Positions 42,517 to 50,681 of a stretch of 64,000 nt of DNA are shown piece by piece. The DNA is from JAFAHD01 sp035654355 (GTDB lineage Bacteria; Vulcanimicrobiota; Vulcanimicrobiia; Eremiobacterales; Eremiobacteraceae): positions 10,679 to 74,678 of the forward strand of contig DASRXC010000132.1 of assembly GCA_035654355.1 (NCBI GenBank), in the 5' to 3' direction. The notes beneath the pieces are model-generated. The model was not told the DNA's origin. It did no database searches and saw only the letters and a list, made by a program, of their open reading frames with translations. Positions within the stretch are counted from its first letter, which is position 1. The number at the start of each line of letters is the position of its first letter. The translations under genes were made by a program, and so were the position numbers.

Positions 42517-43560
42517 ATGCGCGCGTTGTACGCCGCGAAGCTCGGCGGCGATATGCCGCTTTCGAATCTCGAACTCGGCGACCGGCCCCAGCCGCAGCCT
42601 GGGCCTGGCGAGGTGCGTGTCAGAGTGCTGGCCGCGACGCTGAACCATCATGACTATTGGACGCTGCGCGGCGTTGTCGGCTATCCGATCACGCCGCCAC
42701 GCATCCTCGGCTGCGATGCCGCTGGCATCGTCGAATCCTACGGCGGCGAGGCGCCTGATGGCGCGCCATCTGAAGGCAGCGAGGTCGTCGTCTATCCGGT
42801 CCGCGCGTGCGGAGAGTGTCACGGTTGTTTGTCCGGCGACTTCATGCTGTGCCGCACATTCACCATGCTCAGCGACGGCGATCGCGAGGGGTCGTTCGCC
42901 GACTACGTCGTCGTGCCGGCATCCGCGGTGCTCCCAAAACCAGCGGATCTTACCTTCGCCCAAGCCGCCGCGCTGGGCGTCACGTATCTCACCGCCTACC
43001 GCATGCTGTTCAAGAAGGCAAGACTGCGGCCGGGAGACAGCGTGCTCGTGCAGGGCGCGAGCGGCGGTCTTTCGACTGCTGCGATTCAGCTTGCCAGCCG
43101 GTCCGGTCTGCACGTGATCGTTTCTTCGCGAAACGCTGACAAGCTCGAATACGCAAAAAAGATCGGCGCGCGTGATGTGGTGCTCGCCGGGAAAGACGCG
43201 GCGAAGGCGGTGATCAAGCTGACCGGCGGCGACGGCGTCGATGCCGTGATCGAGTCAGTCGGTGAGCCGACCTGGGGAACGTCGCTGCGGGCGGTACGGC
43301 AAGGCGGCACCGTCGTTGTCGCGGGCGCGACGGGTGGGCCGAATCCCCCGGCCGACTTATCTCGTATTTTCTGGCGCCAGATCACGATCGCTGGGTCGAC
43401 AATGGGCTCGCCGTCTGAGTTCGCAGAGCTTGTGCGCTTCGTCGAGCTTACCGGCATCAAACCGGCGGTCGACGCGGAGTACCGACTAGAAGACGCTGCC
43501 AAAGCGTTCGAGCGCATGGCTGCCGGCGAGCTGATGGGCAAACTCGCGTTGACCTTATAA
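42517..43560 (+). CDS. zinc-containing MDR alcohol dehydrogenase / quinone oxidoreductase
   Basis: This 347-residue medium-chain dehydrogenase begins at ATG 42517 after an AGGAAAGG site. The structural zinc loop is complete with Cys98, Cys101, Cys104 and Cys112 (CGECHGCLSGDFMLC). The nucleotide-binding half contains VLVQGASGGLSTAAIQLA. The N-terminal half has NHHDYWTLRG and ILGCDAAGIVESYG. The substrate cannot be deduced. It is probably co-transcribed with the propeller protein and converges on the fourth binding lipoprotein gene. It differs from the zinc-free MDR at 5992 by the Cys loop. Confidence 0.88.
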   Translation: MRALYAAKLGGDMPLSNLELGDRPQPQPGPGEVRVRVLAATLNHHDYWTLRGVVGYPITPPRILGCDAAGIVESYGGEAPDGAPSEGSEVVVYPVRACGECHGCLSGDFMLCRTFTMLSDGDREGSFADYVVVPASAVLPKPADLTFAQAAALGVTYLTAYRMLFKKARLRPGDSVLVQGASGGLSTAAIQLASRSGLHVIVSSRNADKLEYAKKIGARDVVLAGKDAAKAVIKLTGGDGVDAVIESVGEPTWGTSLRAVRQGGTVVVAGATGGPNPPADLSRIFWRQITIAGSTMGSPSEFAELVRFVELTGIKPAVDAEYRLEDAAKAFERMAAGELMGKLALTL

Positions 43561-43565
43561 TCCTG

Positions 43566-45245
43566 CTAGATGCTCCAGTCGTAGGCGTTCCAGAAGTCGC
43601 TGACCGCAGGCACCGGCTTGAAGCCCCGCATGTCGGCATTGAGCGCGTCGATGTTCGCGCGCCAGACGATCGTGTGACGAGGGATGACTTCGTATTCGCG
43701 CTGCTGCAACTTTAAGACCGCCGCGCGCCTGACCGCGCGGTCGTAGCTCGTCCGTGCCTCTTTTTGGTATTGCCCGATCTGCGCATCGGCGCAGAACGTG
43801 TAGTTCTGGCCGTTCGGCGGCACTTGTTCCGGCCCGAGCGTCAACGTATCGTCGGGTTCGGGGATCGTATAGCTCCAGGCATAGAGGCCAAGGTCGAACC
43901 GCCCACGCGCGAAGGTGCCGTTCGCGCCGTACGTCGCGAACAGCATGTTCGCGTGATCGTTCTTGATTGACAGGTCGACGCCGGCATGGCGCAGATCTTG
44001 TTGAATCAGCTCTTCTGCTTTCTCGCGCGTCGTTACACCGGCGACCGTCGTGATCGTGAGCGAAAGCGGTTGGCCGTTCTTTTCCAGCACGCCATCCGAA
44101 CCTGGCGTCCAGCCTGCGGCCGCGAACAACTGACGGGCGCGCGCAGGATCGAATGGGTATGCGTGGATGTCCGGATCGTACGCCCATGACGAGGGCGCGA
44201 TATCCGCCATGCCGGGCTCGCCGAGTCCGAGATAGACGTTGCGCGCGAGATCGTCCCAATGAATCGAATACGCGATCGCTTGGCGCACGCGCACGTCGTC
44301 GAGCGGCGGCCGCCGGCAGTTGAAGCTGACGTGCTCGAACGACTGGTTCGGACGCGCGGTGACGCGGACACCCGGCATCGCTTTGAGCAGCGCGTATTGC
44401 ACCTCCGGCGCATCGAAGTAGAAATCGATCTCGTGCGTCGAGATCTGGGTCAGCAACGTGTTCTGGTTTGGGATGATGCGGTATTCGATCGCGCGCAGTT
44501 TTGGCGGGCCGCGCCAGTAGTGCGGATTTGCACGCAAATCCAGTTCGACGCCTGGCTGATAATGGGTGACGATGAACGGCCCGCTGCCCACCGGGTTTGT
44601 GTCGAACGGCAGGCGGTTGAGATCGGGATACTTGTCGAGCAAATGCTTCGGGATGATCGATCCGAGGGTGCCGTTGCGCATGAAATAGCCGACGAACGGC
44701 GAGAGCGGCGCCTTCAGGTGGACGATGACCGTATACGGGTCGGGCGTGTCGATCGATGAGACATCATCGTATGGATAGCGCGTCGATGCGTTATTATTCG
44801 GATTCATGATCTGCTGCCAGGTGAACTTCACGTCGGCCGCAGTCAGAGGCACACCGTCGGAGAACGTGACGCCGTGCCGTAAATGGTACGTGATCGTCAG
44901 GCCGTCCCGCGAGATGCCGTGGTTGGCTAGCGTCGGCACCGCGAGCGCGACGTCCGGGATCATTTCGGCGTGGTCGTCATAGTCGATCAATCCCGAGTAC
45001 AACAGCTGACACACGTCGCTAACGAACAGTTCGGTCGAAAGGATCGGATTGAGGTTATCGAGTTCTTCGTACGACCCGATGCGCAACACGCCATGGTGGG
45101 TCCAAGAGTGGCCGCCGGCGGGCGTCGTGCTGCTCGAGATCTTCGTGCACCCGTCCAGGACAAACGCACAGCCCATGACGAGCGAGGCCGACGCGACCAT
45201 TGCCGCTGCCTTGAAAGATCCTGCGCGTTCGGCAGCGCTCGTCAC
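43566..45245 (-). CDS. oligopeptide-type substrate-binding lipoprotein (SBP_bac_5), copy 4
   Basis: This 559-residue lipoprotein has lipobox VLDGC. The SBP_bac_5 domain begins LRIGSYEELDNLNPILSTEL and includes HGVTFSDGVPLTAADVKF. The GTG at 45245 overlaps the amidohydrolase stop in a GTGA, so it is translationally coupled; TTG 45257 would be the alternative. It is more distant from copies 1-3 than they are from each other, but ends with the same FWNAYDW-type motif. The gene closes a four-gene operon with a double aspartic protease and an amidohydrolase, which points to peptide capture. No permease is present. Confidence 0.9.
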   Translation of the reverse strand: MTSAAERAGSFKAAAMVASASLVMGCAFVLDGCTKISSSTTPAGGHSWTHHGVLRIGSYEELDNLNPILSTELFVSDVCQLLYSGLIDYDDHAEMIPDVALAVPTLANHGISRDGLTITYHLRHGVTFSDGVPLTAADVKFTWQQIMNPNNNASTRYPYDDVSSIDTPDPYTVIVHLKAPLSPFVGYFMRNGTLGSIIPKHLLDKYPDLNRLPFDTNPVGSGPFIVTHYQPGVELDLRANPHYWRGPPKLRAIEYRIIPNQNTLLTQISTHEIDFYFDAPEVQYALLKAMPGVRVTARPNQSFEHVSFNCRRPPLDDVRVRQAIAYSIHWDDLARNVYLGLGEPGMADIAPSSWAYDPDIHAYPFDPARARQLFAAAGWTPGSDGVLEKNGQPLSLTITTVAGVTTREKAEELIQQDLRHAGVDLSIKNDHANMLFATYGANGTFARGRFDLGLYAWSYTIPEPDDTLTLGPEQVPPNGQNYTFCADAQIGQYQKEARTSYDRAVRRAAVLKLQQREYEVIPRHTIVWRANIDALNADMRGFKPVPAVSDFWNAYDWSI

Positions 45246-46429
45246 GGCGTCATCCAAATGCCGCGGCTCATCACGCCGCGGACTCGAGTGGTGGCGGTGA
45301 TATCCTTGCGCGGATCGCCGTCCACCGCGATCAGGTCGGCGGACTTGCCCACGACAAGCGTTCCAGTCTCATGTTCAATACCAGCCGCTCGAGCAGCACC
45401 GGAAGTCGCCGACTCGAGCGCTTGCTCGGCGCTCATCCCAAGCGCGGTCATCAACGATAATTCGGTTGCGAACAGCCCGTGGTGGTTGAAAGGTGTCCCC
45501 GCATCCGTGCCGGCAGCGATCGTTACGCCTGAACGGAGCGCGAGGCGGAAGCTTGCGCGATGGGCGTCGTAGACCTGTTCCGTTTTGCGACGCGCATAGT
45601 CGGGGACTTCGGCGAGGTGCTCGTGCAGGAAATGCGGCGCGCATAACGTCGGCACCCAAGTCGCGCCCGTCTTCTTGAACAGCTTGATCGCCTCATCGTC
45701 GAGATAGCAGCCGTGCTCGATCGTGTCGACGCCAGCACGCAACGCGTTCTTGATCCCCTGATTCCCGATCGCGTGCGCCGCGACGCGCTTGCCCGCCTTA
45801 TGTGCTTCGTGCACGGCGGTCTCGAGCTCGTCCGGATCGAGCTGCGAGCTTCCGACTTCGACGCCCGGCGACAACACGCCGCCGGTCGCGATCACCTTGA
45901 TGCAGTCCGCACCCCGCTTGAGGTTCTTGCGCACCTTTTTGCGCATGTCGTCGGTGCCGTCGGCTTCGTCGGCGATGAACCAACCGTGCCCGCCCGTCAT
46001 GCACACCAATTGGCCAGCGCTCAAGATGCGCGGCCCCGGAACCCATCCTCTGTTGACCGCATCGCGCACCGCGATAGCCGATGCATATTTCGTGCCCAAG
46101 TCGCGCACCGTGGTCACGCCGGCGAGCACGGTGCGACGCGCGCTGTCAGCGCACACCATGACCGCGTTCGCTTCGCTGATAAGCAGCGCGTGCGTGAGGA
46201 AGTCCGGGCCGCACAGCGAGTCTAGATGCGCGTGGAGATTGATCATGCCCGGCATGAGCGTGCCGGGCGCATCGATGACTGTCGCGCCTTTGCTCGCGCG
46301 CGCGAGCGACGCGCGCGGTCCGACCGCTTTGATACGACCGTCTTCGACGAGCACCGCGCCGTTCGGAATCGCTTTCGCTCCGATCCGTGGCAGGACGAGT
46401 TTCGCGCGCACGAGCGTGCGTCGGGCCAT
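45242..46429 (-). CDS. amidohydrolase-family metal-dependent hydrolase (imidazolonepropionase / Xaa-Pro dipeptidase-like)
   Basis: This 395-residue enzyme of the amidohydrolase superfamily has HAH zinc ligands in INLHAHLD, a Lys bridge in IKVIATGG, His in AAHAIG, His in IEHG, and Asp in GTDAG. The nearest recognisable branch covers prolidase-like and imidazolonepropionase-like proteins, which include dipeptidases acting on L-Xaa-Pro peptides. There is no signal peptide, so it is cytoplasmic. ATG 46429 follows AAGGAGGCGCG. Its position between a double aspartic protease and an oligopeptide-binding lipoprotein supports a peptide or cyclic-imide substrate. The exact substrate is not determined. 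Confidence 0.85.
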   Translation of the reverse strand: MARRTLVRAKLVLPRIGAKAIPNGAVLVEDGRIKAVGPRASLARASKGATVIDAPGTLMPGMINLHAHLDSLCGPDFLTHALLISEANAVMVCADSARRTVLAGVTTVRDLGTKYASAIAVRDAVNRGWVPGPRILSAGQLVCMTGGHGWFIADEADGTDDMRKKVRKNLKRGADCIKVIATGGVLSPGVEVGSSQLDPDELETAVHEAHKAGKRVAAHAIGNQGIKNALRAGVDTIEHGCYLDDEAIKLFKKTGATWVPTLCAPHFLHEHLAEVPDYARRKTEQVYDAHRASFRLALRSGVTIAAGTDAGTPFNHHGLFATELSLMTALGMSAEQALESATSGAARAAGIEHETGTLVVGKSADLIAVDGDPRKDITATTRVRGVMSRGIWMTP

Positions 46430-46443
46430 CGCGCCTCCTTGCG

Positions 46444-48039
46444 TCAACCGTTGCGGACCAAGTCGATCCGCTGGTGTTGGTAATCGAGATAGACGGTGAA
46501 GTGCTGCAACGTCGGCGACCCGATGAGGCCGTCCTCGTCTTCGCTCTCAAACGCGCGCGCTGATTGCGTGACGAACGCTTGGAAATACTCAAAACGCTGG
46601 CCGCCGAACGTGAACGACCGCAATTCGGTGGGCACGAGCAAAATCTCGCCGCCGACACCCTTGCCCACCGTCGCTTGCTCCCGACGGCTCAGCGAGCCGC
46701 CGCCCTGATCGGCGACCGCGTCCGGGTGATCGGCCGCAAATCCGGAGAATACGATCGTGAACACCGATCCGGTGTCTAAAATGAAGTGCGCGCCCGTGGC
46801 GTCGCCGACGGTCGCAGGGACGAGTGGCACGCCGTCGTCAAGCGCGATCGGCATCGACGTCACCCCATCGGGAGCGGTGAAGCGCTCAGGCTCGATCGCG
46901 TCGACGATCCCGGCACTGTAGTCGATGCGGACGACCGCGCCGCGGAAGAAATCGAATCCCAGCAAGCCGACGATCTTGACGTCCGGCAGCGCCTGCGCTT
47001 CGAACGGCAGGGTCGAAACCACGACATCGTGCAGGCGTAAATCCCCGACTTGCATCTCGGGCACGATCGCCTTCGAGCGGTCGAACTGACCTGCGACGAC
47101 TTGCGTCGACCTGCCGATCGTCTGTAAATGAAGGACGGGCACGAGGCCGGAGTCGAGCGCGATGTCTCCCGCTCCCGAGTCGAGCATGAAATCGAGACCA
47201 CGACCGGCGATCATGACGCGCACGACGACGCGGCCGCCGATGATGCGCGCCGGCAGTCGCACTTGCTGTTCGCCGCTTGGGAACTCGACGAGCACGCGGC
47301 GATCCGGCGGAATTGCGATGTCAGAGGGACTGACCGGAGCGTCGTTGCGCAGCGACTGCAGCGTCCACTCTTCGTCGTTGTTGGGATGGCCATCGCTGGT
47401 CGTGCGGTGCCAGGCCTGCATCTCGCCATCGATGGCGCGGTAGTCGCCGTATTGTGTGACCGTCCGCCGCTCTGCGACGACGTCTTCCTCGCGGTCGATG
47501 AGTCCGCTCGCGGCATCGAAGAAGAGCCAAACAAGCCGTCCGCCGCGTGGGTAGACGCGCACGACGTAGGCATCGGTCGGATCGGACACTTCGCCGACGA
47601 GCTCGACGCCGTCGCCCGGCGCTTTCGGGTGATCGAGCGCGTAGTCGATCGCCTTTTCGCTGATCGCGGTCTTCTGATGGATGTCCTGAGTGAATACCGT
47701 CAGCCCGTTCTCGTCTTGACGCCAGCTCTGCCCGTGCCAGCGACCGTTCGACGTGACTAGCGGACCCAGCGTCAGCGTCGCTCGATAGTCCTCGCCCGAT
47801 GTCGTCTCGACGTACGTGCCGTTCAACCCGTGTTCGCTCACGCGCCACACGGCGATCCGGGTATGAAAGCGGCGGTCGCCTTCCGATGTGTCGTAGTGTG
47901 TCAGGACGTCGGCGAGGGTCGCCGCCGCGCTATGCAGTCCGGACGGCGGATCTTCTAATGAACGAGCGGATGCAGCCGCCGGGCAGACGATGCTCGCGAC
48001 TGCGCAGCTGATGAGAACGGTACGGATGACCCCGCTCAT
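46444..48039 (-). CDS. exported protein with two retropepsin-like aspartic protease domains
   Basis: This 531-residue protein has a signal peptide (MSGVIRTVLISCAVASIVC, ending near SARS). Residues 30-245 form a beta-rich domain resembling outer-membrane-lipoprotein-sorting folds. Two aspartic-protease-like domains follow: the first has MLDSGAGD with Asp287 and a GLLGFDFF flap/core motif, and the second has FILDTGS with Asp422 and GLIGSPTLQHF. Single-domain bacterial retropepsins dimerise, so the tandem arrangement could make an intramolecular pair with both catalytic Asp residues. It is 7 bp downstream of the membrane protein gene and 14 bp before the amidohydrolase gene. Confidence 0.83.
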   Translation of the reverse strand: MSGVIRTVLISCAVASIVCPAAASARSLEDPPSGLHSAAATLADVLTHYDTSEGDRRFHTRIAVWRVSEHGLNGTYVETTSGEDYRATLTLGPLVTSNGRWHGQSWRQDENGLTVFTQDIHQKTAISEKAIDYALDHPKAPGDGVELVGEVSDPTDAYVVRVYPRGGRLVWLFFDAASGLIDREEDVVAERRTVTQYGDYRAIDGEMQAWHRTTSDGHPNNDEEWTLQSLRNDAPVSPSDIAIPPDRRVLVEFPSGEQQVRLPARIIGGRVVVRVMIAGRGLDFMLDSGAGDIALDSGLVPVLHLQTIGRSTQVVAGQFDRSKAIVPEMQVGDLRLHDVVVSTLPFEAQALPDVKIVGLLGFDFFRGAVVRIDYSAGIVDAIEPERFTAPDGVTSMPIALDDGVPLVPATVGDATGAHFILDTGSVFTIVFSGFAADHPDAVADQGGGSLSRREQATVGKGVGGEILLVPTELRSFTFGGQRFEYFQAFVTQSARAFESEDEDGLIGSPTLQHFTVYLDYQHQRIDLVRNG

Positions 48040-48045
48040 GCACGC

Positions 48046-48999
48046 TCACTTGGCGTTCGCACGGCGGCGTTCCGTTCGCAGCGCTCCCAGGTTGAGCCAG
48101 ATGTAGCCGATGAGGCCCGCGGCGATCATGGTCAGCCCGATTGCAAGCGTGAGCTGCGCCGGCGCCGATGCGACGAGCACGTCGGGATACGTGCCAAGGG
48201 TAAAGGTGAGCACGACGCCGCCCTGGCGGATCGGGCGGCCGCTGATGGTCGCACCGCGGAAAAGTTCGGCGCCGTTCTCCTCGGCGATCTGCACGAGCAC
48301 GAACGGCGTCGGGATGTCGATGCCCTTGGCTTCGTCGTGATACGACGGATAATATGCGACGTTGACCGTGCGGTGCAGCGGCGGCACCGCGAAGAAATCA
48401 AGCTGCTCGCCGCCGTGGACGAATGGAAAGAGGAGGTAAGGCGACACGAAGGTGGTGCCTTGCGGCTGAGTCACAGTGACCGGCCTACCGTCAGGCGCCG
48501 TCGCGCGCACCAGCGCGATCGGGCCGGACGTCACGCGCAGAACGAATTGTCCGAACCTGCGCGTCTCACCGACGTGCATCGTCTCAGGCGGCCGCGAGCC
48601 GCGCAGCAGCTCCACCGTCTCGGGTGCTGCCAACGCGTCGCCGCCCGGTACTTGCGCCGGCGGAAAGCGGATTGCGATGGCCGAGCCGCTGCGCAACGGC
48701 GTGATTTGGCCGGGCGATCCGGCGAGTGCGTGCGGTGGCCCGACGGTGAACGCCGCGACGACCATAGAAGCGCAGAGCAACGCGCCGCCGATTCCTGCGA
48801 GCGCCGCAAAACGTTCCTCGCCCGAGGCCCGCATCGTCGATGCCGCCGAGACGAGCAGCACCAGGCCGGCTATGGCGGCGGCGACCGTAAACCCCCACTG
48901 GTGGAAAACCGCTTCGAAGGGTTTGTTCTCGAAGACCACCGCTGCGGCAGCCGCGATGATGGCGATGATCAAAGTCGTCATGCCCGCCCGCATGGCCAT
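48046..48999 (-). CDS. membrane protein of unknown function
   Basis: This 317-residue protein has three hydrophobic helices near the N-terminus (about 8-24, 34-53 and 66-85), a beta-rich extracytoplasmic domain (about 95-275, with FGQFVLRVTSGPIALVRATAPDG) and a C-terminal helix (about 283-303). The topology recalls ResB-type cytochrome-assembly proteins, and the large domain has a comparable role for hydrophobic beta strands, but I do not see heme-ligand His residues in helices that would confirm it. It is the first gene of the operon with the double aspartic protease, amidohydrolase and binding lipoprotein. Confidence 0.65.
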   Translation of the reverse strand: MAMRAGMTTLIIAIIAAAAAVVFENKPFEAVFHQWGFTVAAAIAGLVLLVSAASTMRASGEERFAALAGIGGALLCASMVVAAFTVGPPHALAGSPGQITPLRSGSAIAIRFPPAQVPGGDALAAPETVELLRGSRPPETMHVGETRRFGQFVLRVTSGPIALVRATAPDGRPVTVTQPQGTTFVSPYLLFPFVHGGEQLDFFAVPPLHRTVNVAYYPSYHDEAKGIDIPTPFVLVQIAEENGAELFRGATISGRPIRQGGVVLTFTLGTYPDVLVASAPAQLTLAIGLTMIAAGLIGYIWLNLGALRTERRRANAK

Positions 49000-49041
49000 T
49001 ATCTTTGTAACGTTCCGGCAAAACTCCGGTCATACAGAAGT

Positions 49042-49236
49042 ATGTCAAGATGTGCCTTTTGTGGCGGCGAGCAGCGTCTCGGCCAGCATTTTTTTGCACA
49101 CCGCTACTCGCACCGCAAGCTCGAGACGATCAAGGTCTGCGAGCGCTGCGAGGCCTCGGCTCACAAAGCCGGCTTTACGCTGGCTGAGCGAGAGCCCAAG
49201 CTAGGGCCGGAATACTTCACAACGACGCCGCCCTAA
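49042..49236 (+). CDS. small zinc-ribbon-like protein
   Basis: A 64-residue protein beginning at ATG 49042. It has two CxxC pairs (CAFC at 4-7 and CERC at 33-36), spaced as in a treble-clef or zinc-ribbon fold, with a His-rich stretch between them (GQHFFAHRYSHRK). It is too short for most automatic calls but its reading frame is well placed: divergent from the membrane protein gene and ending 7 bp before the convergent molybdoenzyme gene. The function is unknown. Confidence 0.6.
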   Translation: MSRCAFCGGEQRLGQHFFAHRYSHRKLETIKVCERCEASAHKAGFTLAEREPKLGPEYFTTTPP

Positions 49237-49243
49237 GGCCGCG

Positions 49244-49807
49244 TCACCAGTAGCGTTCTTCCTTCCACGGATCGGCATCGTTGCTATAACCCCGCACTTC
49301 CCAAAAACCGGGTTTGTCTTCAACGCTGAACTCGACGCCGTTGCACCACTTGGTGCTCTTCCAGAAATAGCGCTTCGGGATGAACATCCGCATCGGACCG
49401 CCATGGATCGCTTCTAACGGTTTGCCTTCGTATTGATAGGCGAAGAGCACATCGTCGTCAGCTGCGACTGTCAGCGGAACGTTGGCGCTGTAACCGTTCG
49501 CGCCGTGCGTGACCACGAACTTCGCGGCGGCCTGCGGCTTCGCTAACTTGATGATCTCGGCGAAAGGAACGCCGAACCATGTCGTGCCGAACTTGGTCCA
49601 GCGCGTCACGCAGTGGATGTCGGTCTTGACCGATTTGCCGGGCAGCGCCGTGAACTGCGACCAGCTGAGCTCCTGGGGCGCATCAACCGCACCGAAAATG
49701 CGGAACCGCCAGCGCTCTTGGTCGAACGACGGAATCGCGCCGACGTGAAGCACCGGAAAGTCCCGCACGGAGTATTGACCGGGCGGCAAGCGCGCATCTT
49801 TGCTCAT
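49244..49807 (-). CDS. molybdopterin-dependent oxidoreductase (sulfite-oxidase/YedY-like domain)
   Basis: This 187-residue single-domain protein of the oxidoreductase molybdopterin-binding family has the molybdenum-coordinating Cys in DIHCVTRW (about residue 66). It also has FGVPFAEII, YSANVPL and MRMFIPKRYFWKSTKW segments of the sulfite-oxidase fold. There is no signal peptide or twin-Arg motif, so it would be cytoplasmic. Its start overlaps the thiE stop by 4 bp, attaching it to the thiamin operon. MoaD and MoaE genes for cofactor synthesis lie at 62.4-63.1 kb. Confidence 0.88.
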   Translation of the reverse strand: MSKDARLPPGQYSVRDFPVLHVGAIPSFDQERWRFRIFGAVDAPQELSWSQFTALPGKSVKTDIHCVTRWTKFGTTWFGVPFAEIIKLAKPQAAAKFVVTHGANGYSANVPLTVAADDDVLFAYQYEGKPLEAIHGGPMRMFIPKRYFWKSTKWCNGVEFSVEDKPGFWEVRGYSNDADPWKEERYW

Positions 49808-50472
49808 ACCGAGCTCCCTCGGGATGCGCGCTGCGTTGCCAGCGCACTATCGATCGCATCGATCATCTCGCGCGCAGCGCGTCGCGGGTCGTCGGCGTTG
49901 GCGACATAGCGCAGCACTGAGAAGTTGCGCGCGCCTGCGCGAACCACATCGCCGACGTTGCCTGGCTCTAGACCGCCGATCGCGAAGAACGGCTGCACCG
50001 CGTGAGCGGCTGCGTAGCGCACGAGCGGCGTGCCGACGGCCGGCCGGCCGGGCTTCGTCGGCGTCTCGTGGATCGGCCCGACGCCGATGTAGTCGACATC
50101 CAGCGCAGCGTCGACCTGTTCGGACGAGTGCGTCGATAATCCGATGAAAGCGTCCGGTCCCATCAATGCGCGCGCTTCCTCCACCGGCAAGTCATCCTGG
50201 CCAAGATGCACGCCGTCGGCGCCCGCCGCGCGTGCGATGTCAGCGCGGTCATTGACGATGAACGGCACGCCGAGCCGCCGGCACAAGCGCGCGGCCTCGC
50301 GTGCAGCAGCCAGCAGCTCCCCGTCATCCAAACGCTTTTCGCGCAGCTGCACCATGTCGACGCCGCCTTGAACGGCTGCCTCTATGACTCCGAGCAGGCC
50401 GAGCTTCGGCGATGTATCGGTGATGAGGTACAGCCTGCGATCGCGCAGCGCCGTGCGAAGTGCTTGGGTCAA
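49804..50472 (-). CDS. thiE: thiamine-phosphate synthase
   Basis: Couples the pyrimidine diphosphate and thiazole phosphate to give thiamine phosphate. This 222-residue TIM barrel shows the ThiE marks YLITDTSP, VQLREK, FIVNDRADIA, GVHLGQDDLPV, GLSTHS and DYIGVGPIHETPTK. The family's phosphate-binding FAIGGLEPGNV segment is present. The gene overlaps thiS upstream and the molybdoenzyme gene downstream, each by 4 bp. Confidence 0.96.
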   Translation of the reverse strand: MTQALRTALRDRRLYLITDTSPKLGLLGVIEAAVQGGVDMVQLREKRLDDGELLAAAREAARLCRRLGVPFIVNDRADIARAAGADGVHLGQDDLPVEEARALMGPDAFIGLSTHSSEQVDAALDVDYIGVGPIHETPTKPGRPAVGTPLVRYAAAHAVQPFFAIGGLEPGNVGDVVRAGARNFSVLRYVANADDPRRAAREMIDAIDSALATQRASRGSSV

Positions 50473-50681
50473 CCGCCGCCGACCATCTGCGCGATTTCGA
50501 TGCGATCCCCCGCCGCGATCGGCGTCTGCGCGAACCGATCGCGGGCCAGCGGCTCGCCGTTATATTCCACGACGACCTGCATCATCTGCAGCCCGGCTTC
50601 GGCGATCACGTCCGCTACGGTCGTGCCCGCTGCGATTTCGCGCGCTTTCCCATTCGCGAAGAATCGAAGCGTCGTCATCAA
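50469..50681 (-). CDS. thiS: sulfur-carrier protein ThiS
   Basis: This 70-residue ubiquitin-like protein ends in the required Gly-Gly tail (MVGGG) and has the ThiS pattern VVVEYNGEPLARDRF. It carries the sulfur for thiazole formation as a C-terminal thiocarboxylate and works with ThiG. It lies between thiH and thiE with 4-bp overlaps at both ends. The adenylyltransferase ThiF that activates it is not in the window. Confidence 0.95.
   Translation of the reverse strand: MMTTLRFFANGKAREIAAGTTVADVIAEAGLQMMQVVVEYNGEPLARDRFAQTPIAAGDRIEIAQMVGGG

Noticed and set aside
48046..48999. ResB cytochrome c assembly protein
   Set aside because: Topology is similar, but I could not see the conserved heme-related residues, and no ResC/CcsA partner is nearby.
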